From positions 1,054,001 through 1,118,000 of the forward strand of contig OZ245804.1 in the NCBI GenBank assembly GCA_965228265.1: a DNA stretch of 64,000 nucleotides, given 5' to 3'. A program made the translations under genes and the position numbers. Below the pieces are notes generated by a model. That model was not told the DNA's origin and ran no database searches. It worked only from the letters and a program-made list of their open reading frames with translations. This stretch comes from GCA-2732755 sp965228265. Lineage in GTDB: Bacteria > Planctomycetota > Phycisphaerae > Phycisphaerales > UBA1924. Below are positions 59,894-64,000 of the stretch, in pieces. Within the stretch, counting starts at the first letter, position 1. Each line of letters opens with the position of its first letter.

Positions 59894-60535
59894 TTACTCG
59901 GAATCGGGGGTCCGCGAGCGTCTTGGGAGCAAGATTTCCGCGATCACCTGGGGCAGGCTCCCGCCCTTGGTGGCCCGGTTGGTGTTGCTCACCCCCATCG
60001 CCTGCAACACGCCGTAGCCAAGAGCCATGTCGATCAGCATCCAGGCGATCATCTCAGCGGGGAACCGCTGGCGGACCTCGCCCGCCTGCTGGGCCTCTTC
60101 GACCTCCTTGACCAGAAAGGCGTGCACCGCGTGGAAGTGCTCGTCGACCGCCCTGTGGATGACCTCGTCGTCGGTCTCTGTAATCGATTGCAGGATGACC
60201 CGATAAGCGTTGGCTTCCTCGTCCCCGAGCGCGACCATCGGGTTTTTGCCGAGCAGGATCTCCAGCCGATCGGCCGGGTCTTTGGCGCTGGCGAGGCTCT
60301 CGTTCCAGATCTCGAGTGTCCGCTGGCCCGTCTGTTCGACGAGCGCCACGAAGAGGTCGCGCTTGGAGGCGAAGTGTCTGTAGATGATGGGTTCGGTGAC
60401 GCCGGCAGCCTGGGCAAGCTGGGCGGTTGTGGTCCGCGCGTAGCCGAGTTCTGAGAACAGCTTTGAGGCCGTCTGCAGCAACTGAAGGCGACGCTCAGCC
60501 GCGGGCAGACGCTTGGATGGACGGTTCTGGCTCAT
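59894..60535 (-). CDS. TetR-family transcriptional regulator
   Basis: A 213-residue regulator. The HTH (about residues 13-60) is RRLQLLQTASKLFSELGYAR, TTTAQLAQAAGVTEPIIYRH and FASKRDLFVALV. The ligand-binding half is helical (LEIWNESLASAKDPADRLEI, AEMIAWMLIDMALGYGVLQA). Ligand unknown. It lies upstream of the desulfurase by 11 bases, so it may be in that operon. A TACACT element 9 bases before its ATG suggests a very short leader. Confidence 0.87.
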   Translation of the reverse strand: MSQNRPSKRLPAAERRLQLLQTASKLFSELGYARTTTAQLAQAAGVTEPIIYRHFASKRDLFVALVEQTGQRTLEIWNESLASAKDPADRLEILLGKNPMVALGDEEANAYRVILQSITETDDEVIHRAVDEHFHAVHAFLVKEVEEAQQAGEVRQRFPAEMIAWMLIDMALGYGVLQAMGVSNTNRATKGGSLPQVIAEILLPRRSRTPDSE

Positions 60536-60553
60536 CGGAAAGTCAGTGTACGC

Positions 60554-60820
60554 TCACTCTTTGCGCATTGCGTCATCTTTTCGCGGCGGCACCGGGTCGT
60601 ACCCGCCTCGGGCAAACGGATGGCATCGTGCGATCCGCCGCACCGTGAGCACTGTGCCACGGATCGCCCCGTACTCCTTCAGCGCCTGGATGGAGTAATG
60701 GCTGCACGTCGGGTGGTATCTGCACTGCCCACCCAGAAACGGGCTGAGCGTCGCCTGGTATGCGCGGACCAACAGGATGAGAGGCCAGGCGAGCACGCGA
60801 CTCAGTCCCTTGGCGCTCAC
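60554..60820 (-). CDS. yidD: membrane protein insertion efficiency factor YidD
   Basis: 88 residues, with the family signature LILLVRAYQATLSPFLGGQC, RYHPTCSHYSIQALKEYGAI, RGTVLTVRRIARCHPFARGG and YDPVP. The two Cys-His pattern (CRYHPTCSHY) is intact. It aids membrane protein insertion with YidC. Its ATG overlaps the rnpA stop (ATGA), the usual rnpA-yidD order. YidC is not in the window. Confidence 0.94.
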   Translation of the reverse strand: MSAKGLSRVLAWPLILLVRAYQATLSPFLGGQCRYHPTCSHYSIQALKEYGAIRGTVLTVRRIARCHPFARGGYDPVPPRKDDAMRKE

Positions 60821-61245
60821 GAGGCGTCGTCCCGGCCCTTGGGCGTCTGGGCTTTCTGCGCATGTTTGGAAAGGCGCGCCAGAGCGCCCTCGAGCAGGTT
60901 CTGATAGGCCGATGGTGTGCGCACCTCGTGGGGCCTGACGACCAGAACAATGTCCAGACCCGGACGATCCTCGGGCCAGCTCGCAGCGAGGAACCGGAAC
61001 GCGTCGCGCAGGCGGCGTTTGATGGCGTTGCGCGTGACCGCATTGCCCACCCGACGACCAACCGAGAGCCCGAGCCGCGGGTGCGACAAGCCGTTGTCCA
61101 GCGCGAAAACGATGATCGGCCCGGCGGGCTTCTTGAGGCCCTTGTCGTAGACAGCGCTGAACTGCTCGCGGTGGATAAGGCGATGGCGGGCGCGGTAGAC
61201 GGCTTTCTTGGGCTCGGAACTGTCAGAGGGTGTGCCCGGGTTCAC
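60817..61245 (-). CDS. rnpA: ribonuclease P protein component RnpA
   Basis: Protein subunit of RNase P that trims tRNA 5' leaders. The 142-residue protein has RARHRLIHREQFSAVYDKGL, PRLGLSVGRRVGNAVTRNAI followed by KRRLRDAFR (the RNxxKR motif), and DIVLVVRP. The start is the GTG at 61245, whose bases overlap the stop of the upstream membrane protein gene (GTGA). Longer frame upstream is antisense-like. The classical rpmH neighbour is absent. Confidence 0.92.
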   Translation of the reverse strand: MNPGTPSDSSEPKKAVYRARHRLIHREQFSAVYDKGLKKPAGPIIVFALDNGLSHPRLGLSVGRRVGNAVTRNAIKRRLRDAFRFLAASWPEDRPGLDIVLVVRPHEVRTPSAYQNLLEGALARLSKHAQKAQTPKGRDDAS

Positions 61246-61799
61246 GCGGGAACGGTAGCCGAAGCCCGGCGAGAGGATCGCGCCCGCTTGGGCACACGTC
61301 GGCGTGCGCGCGAGGGCGGCAAGACGCCAAGCAGGACGCTCAGTCCCCCGCCAGCGATGACCCACAGCCGGGACGGATCACCGGTCGCCAGGTCGGCGAG
61401 CATCGATCGCTCGGCTCGGTGGCGCGGCTCGGCGGGCATCTCGGGCAGGGGCGGCTCGAGCATGCCAAAGACCGAAGCGCTGGCTCGCCCCGGGTCCAGA
61501 TCGAGCTCGCCCAAGGGACGCATGCCCTCGGGGTACTGGTTGAGCTGGATGGCCTTGAGCTGTGCGATCAGCGCCGGCTGGCGCTCGTCGAGGGCCTCGA
61601 GGTAGGCCCGGTGCTTGTCGAGACGGGCGATCCGGTGGGCTTCGGTGACCAGCGTCCGGTCGCGGGCGTAGCGGGCCTCTTTGAGCGCTTCGCTGGCGGG
61701 GATCAGGACCGCCGAGGCGATCATCGCCAGGCCTGCGATCAGAAAGAGCCACCCCGGATCGGGGCAGCGGAGCAGGATGGGGCCGGGGCGGGGGCGCAT
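61242..61799 (-). CDS. two-span membrane protein coupled to rnpA
   Basis: Unrecognised 185-residue protein. Spans at about 17-36 (GWLFLIAGLAMIASAVLIPA) and about 150-168 (LWVIAGGGLSVLLGVLP), a helical stretch between (KEARYARDRTLVTEAHRIAR, LDKHRAYLEALDERQPALIA), and a basic C-terminus. Start is the ATG at 61799. Its stop overlaps the rnpA GTG by four bases (GTGA). It takes the place that rpmH usually has. Divergent from the ketosynthase-like gene by 94 bases. Confidence 0.55.
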   Translation of the reverse strand: MRPRPGPILLRCPDPGWLFLIAGLAMIASAVLIPASEALKEARYARDRTLVTEAHRIARLDKHRAYLEALDERQPALIAQLKAIQLNQYPEGMRPLGELDLDPGRASASVFGMLEPPLPEMPAEPRHRAERSMLADLATGDPSRLWVIAGGGLSVLLGVLPPSRARRRVPKRARSSRRASATVPA

Positions 61800-61893
61800 G
61801 CAGGGATTCGTATCGGCCTGTTGCACTCGGCGGGTCCAAACGGGAACAGACGACCCTCGGATCGGGTTGTGGGGGCGTAGGATCGATTTCATC

Positions 61894-63255
61894 ATGCGAC
61901 CACGCTGCGTCATTACAGGGATCGGAGCCGTCTCGGCGGCCGGGATCGGCATCGACGAAACCTGGGCTTCTCTCGTTGAGGGGCGCTCGGGGCTGGCCCC
62001 GATCACGTCGTTTGACGCCTCGGCAAGCCGGTACGCGTACGGGGGTGAAGCGACCAAGGACGGCAAGCTCGTCAACGCCCGCGAATACGTCCCCAAGCAC
62101 TACCGCAAGGCGACCAAGGTGATGGCCCGCGACACGGAGCTGGCGGTCGTGGCGGCCTCGCTCGCCGCGGCCGACGCGGGGCTCGTCACGCGCGAGGCGG
62201 GTGAGGACGCAACGCTGACATACCCCTCGGGTCGGGTGGGGTGTCATATTGGCGCGGGGTTCATCGCGGCTGAGACAGAAGAGCTGACCAGCGCGCTGGT
62301 GACCGCCAAGGACGAATCGGGCGAATTCTCGCTCGAGCAGTGGGGCGAGGTCGGGATCGGGAATCTCCAGCCCTTGTGGCTGCTCAAGTACCTGCCCAAC
62401 ATGCTCGCGTGTCACGTGACGATCATCCACGGGTGCGAGGGGCCCTCGAACACGATCACTTGCTCGGAGGCGAGCGGGCTGCTCTCGGTTGGGGAGTCGG
62501 TGCGGATCATCGAGCGGGGCGACGCGACGGCGTGCTTCTCGGGGGGCATCGAGAACAAGACCAACCCGATGGGCGTGACCCGGATGGGCCTGCTCGGGCG
62601 GTTCGTGGAGATCGAGCAAGGGGCCGACGAGCCCTGGCGTTCGGTGAGGCCTTACGACGACTCGGTCTGCGGCGGCGCACCGGGCGAGGGCGGTGGGATC
62701 GTCATCATCGAGGAGCGTTCGGCTGCCCAATCGCGCGGGGCGCGGGTGTACGCGGAGGTCGCGGGTATCGGCAGCGCCCAGTCGCAGGCGGGAGTCCTCG
62801 GGATCTGTGACGAGGTGAGCACCTGCGGCGGGCCGGGCGGCGAGGCGGACGAGGGGCTGGCCGACGCGATCGAGGCGGCGCTGCGCGACGCGAAGATCAC
62901 GCCCGAGGATGTCGACGCGATCGTGCCCGGGGCGATGTGCGTGAGCACGCTCGATCACGCGGAGCTAGGCGGGCTCGAGCGCGTGTTTGGCGCACATCTG
63001 CCCGGGATTCCGCTGGTGACACTGACGCCCTATGTCGGGCAGCTGTTTTCTGGTGCTGGGGCGCTCGCGCTAGCGGTGGGTGCCAAGGCGGTTTCGGAGC
63101 AGTGTCTGCCGGCGCGGCTGCACGGGGGTCGTCCGGATCCGCGGGCGTTGGCGGGTGCGAGCGAGCGGGTCTCGGCTGATTTGAAGAACGTGGTTGTATG
63201 CACCGGTTCGCTTTCGGGGCAGGCATCGGCGGTGGTGCTCAGGCGAGCCGACTAG
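61894..63255 (+). CDS. ketosynthase-like protein lacking catalytic residues (KS-beta/CLF-like)
   Basis: A 453-residue thiolase-fold protein of the beta-ketoacyl-ACP synthase family (MRPRCVITGIGAVSAAGIGI, VCGGAPGEGGGIVIIEE). At the nucleophile turn FabF has TACxSG; here ITCSEASG, so Glu192 takes the Cys position (a Cys lies two residues earlier, C190). The first His motif (AHGTST) appears as AMCVST. The second (GHLLGAAG) appears as GQLFSGAG, with Gln. All three catalytic positions are changed, as in type II PKS chain-length factors (which have Gln). Probably a heterodimer partner for the ketosynthase that begins at 63828. No ribosome site; the ATG is at 61894. Confidence 0.85.
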   Translation: MRPRCVITGIGAVSAAGIGIDETWASLVEGRSGLAPITSFDASASRYAYGGEATKDGKLVNAREYVPKHYRKATKVMARDTELAVVAASLAAADAGLVTREAGEDATLTYPSGRVGCHIGAGFIAAETEELTSALVTAKDESGEFSLEQWGEVGIGNLQPLWLLKYLPNMLACHVTIIHGCEGPSNTITCSEASGLLSVGESVRIIERGDATACFSGGIENKTNPMGVTRMGLLGRFVEIEQGADEPWRSVRPYDDSVCGGAPGEGGGIVIIEERSAAQSRGARVYAEVAGIGSAQSQAGVLGICDEVSTCGGPGGEADEGLADAIEAALRDAKITPEDVDAIVPGAMCVSTLDHAELGGLERVFGAHLPGIPLVTLTPYVGQLFSGAGALALAVGAKAVSEQCLPARLHGGRPDPRALAGASERVSADLKNVVVCTGSLSGQASAVVLRRAD

Positions 63256-63333
63256 GATGTACGAACCCGCTGCCCCGCCCGGGGTGAGCGGAACAACAGG
63301 GATCTCCAGAAACCAAGACAGGAGCAACCAGCA

Positions 63334-63831
63334 ATGGATCACGATCACGGCAACCGTCGGCGCGGCCTCCCGCTTTCCGAGCTCGACCCCGCGCTCACCG
63401 AGAAGAGCCGAAAGGTGATCGGCGGCGCGATCGAGGTGCACAAGGCGCTCGGCCCGGGGTTCAGCCGCGAGATCTACATGAACGCGCTGAAGATCGAGCT
63501 CGAGGCTGCGGGCCTCGAGTACGAGATGGACGCCGAGTTCGAGGTGGTGTACAAGGACAACGACCTCGGCGGCGTGTCGATCGACGTGTTCGTCGAGGAG
63601 CGCTTTGCGGTCGAGATCCTGGCCCGTCCGGGTCAGATCGGTTCGCTCGAGCGTCTGGCGCTGCGGTCGAAGCTCCGCGCGGCCGACGTCGAGCTCGGGC
63701 TCATCATCAACTTCTCGGAGCGCCGCCTGAAGGACGGGCTGGTGCGTGTGCTGAACCCGGACAAGCTCAACCTCAACCGTGACGAGAGCGAGGGTGAGGA
63801 CGAGGAATACGAGGACGGCGACGACGAGTGA
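63334..63831 (+). CDS. GxxExxY-family protein
   Basis: A 165-residue protein: ALTEKSRKVIGGAIEVHKAL, GPGFSREIYMNALKIELEAA (the GxxExxY site, with REIY instead of the usual LEsvY), YEMDAEFEVVYKDNDLGGVS, IDVFVEERFAVEILA, RAADVELGLIINFSERRLKD. Acidic C-terminus (DESEGEDEEYEDGDDE). The family is linked to nuclease-like folds (VDxxV strand and AVEIKA-like strand); here the K of the ExK motif is not kept (VEILA). AGGAG 9 bases before the ATG. Its stop overlaps the next GTG (GTGA). Unusual neighbour for ketosynthases. Confidence 0.78.
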   Translation: MDHDHGNRRRGLPLSELDPALTEKSRKVIGGAIEVHKALGPGFSREIYMNALKIELEAAGLEYEMDAEFEVVYKDNDLGGVSIDVFVEERFAVEILARPGQIGSLERLALRSKLRAADVELGLIINFSERRLKDGLVRVLNPDKLNLNRDESEGEDEEYEDGDDE

Positions 63832-64000
63832 GTTCCACGCGCGTGGTCATCACGGGCGCCGGCTGGGTCACGCCTCTGGGTGACGACCTCGACGCCGTCT
63901 GGGAGCGGATGCTTCGGGGCGAGAGCGCCATCAGGCCCGTCGAGCATTTCAACGCGCGCACATTCGCGACCAATTTCGCCTCGCAGGTCTCGGGCTTTGA
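63828..64000 (+). CDS. beta-ketoacyl-ACP synthase (FabF-like), N-terminal part only
   Basis: Begins at GTG 63828: VSSTRVVITGAGWVTPLGDD, LDAVWERMLRGESAIRPVEH, FNARTFATNFASQVSGF, then the window ends. This is the usual FabF start (RVVITGxGxVTPLG). The catalytic Cys and His lie beyond the edge. The GTG overlaps the stop of the GxxExxY gene (GTGA). Too short for the automatic ORF cut-offs that need a stop. Likely the active partner of the degenerate ketosynthase at 61894. Confidence 0.85.
   Translation, partial: MSSTRVVITGAGWVTPLGDDLDAVWERMLRGESAIRPVEHFNARTFATNFASQVSGF

Overview
The window is high-GC bacterial DNA, densely coding, with genes on both strands, short operons, many 4-base ATGA/GTGA stop-start overlaps and very few classical operon blocks. 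Gene content points to Planctomycetota, probably class Phycisphaerae. The evidence is a HYExAFE-type protein, a signal peptidase I with a large internal insertion, a PSP1/YaaT protein with a long basic tail, pseudopilin and HDOD proteins, scattered housekeeping genes (a lone nuoG, rnpA-yidD without rpmH), and several families of dispersed palindromic repeats. This assignment is inference; no rRNA gene is present to confirm it.

Layout. 0-3 kb: miaA (cut by the left edge), a small coupled membrane protein, and der. 3-4.4 kb: a tandem-HxlR regulator divergent from a VOC protein and a DUF6265-like protein. 4.5-6.7 kb: an NfeD-flotillin pair. 6.9-11.1 kb: a three-gene signalling operon (HTH-receiver, HDOD-histidine kinase, receiver-GAF). 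11.2-15.7 kb: tsaB-arfB, a beta-barrel protein, an HU-like protein, nadA, a PilZ protein. 15.8-27.4 kb: a surface-glycan locus with six large enzymes: two GT2 proteins, three large GT-B-fold proteins (two carrying a similar C-terminal Rossmann-like module), a cytidylyltransferase-sugar kinase fused in the opposite order to E. coli HldE, and a sulfotransferase. 27.3-34 kb: pabB, pyruvate phosphate dikinase with a histone-H1-like lysine/alanine tail, a thioredoxin-fold protein lacking its CXXC, trpC. 34-37.4 kb: CPBP and MauE-like membrane proteins, two orphan secreted proteins and a pseudopilin, crossed by a segment of clearly lower GC. 37.5-43.6 kb: trpS, a large secreted orphan, a GT4, a GNAT enzyme, truA and a small membrane protein. 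43.7-49.6 kb: nuoG, a trypsin-like lipoprotein, a YSC84-like lipoprotein, hisS and a secreted orphan. 49.6-54.3 kb: an operon of HYExAFE, three small membrane proteins, PSP1 and lepB. 54.4-58.5 kb: an alpha/beta hydrolase with MCE and ABC components of a Mla-type lipid system. 58.7-64 kb: cysteine desulfurase, TetR, a membrane protein-rnpA-yidD operon, and a ketosynthase pair cut by the right edge.

The most unusual signals are these: (i) palindromic dispersed repeats lying in frame inside two conserved genes (truA and a GT4), with related or similar elements between genes; (ii) two AT-rich segments whose borders fall inside reading frames (in hisS and at 35.6-37.2 kb); (iii) a ketosynthase-like protein that has lost its catalytic Cys and His residues, paired with a second ketosynthase, as in KS-beta/chain-length-factor systems; (iv) the reversed HldE fusion within a glycan locus whose glycosyltransferases share a C-terminal module; and (v) -10-like hexamers placed 6-7 bases upstream of start codons, suggesting leaderless mRNAs. 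No tRNA, rRNA, CRISPR array or complete insertion sequence was seen.
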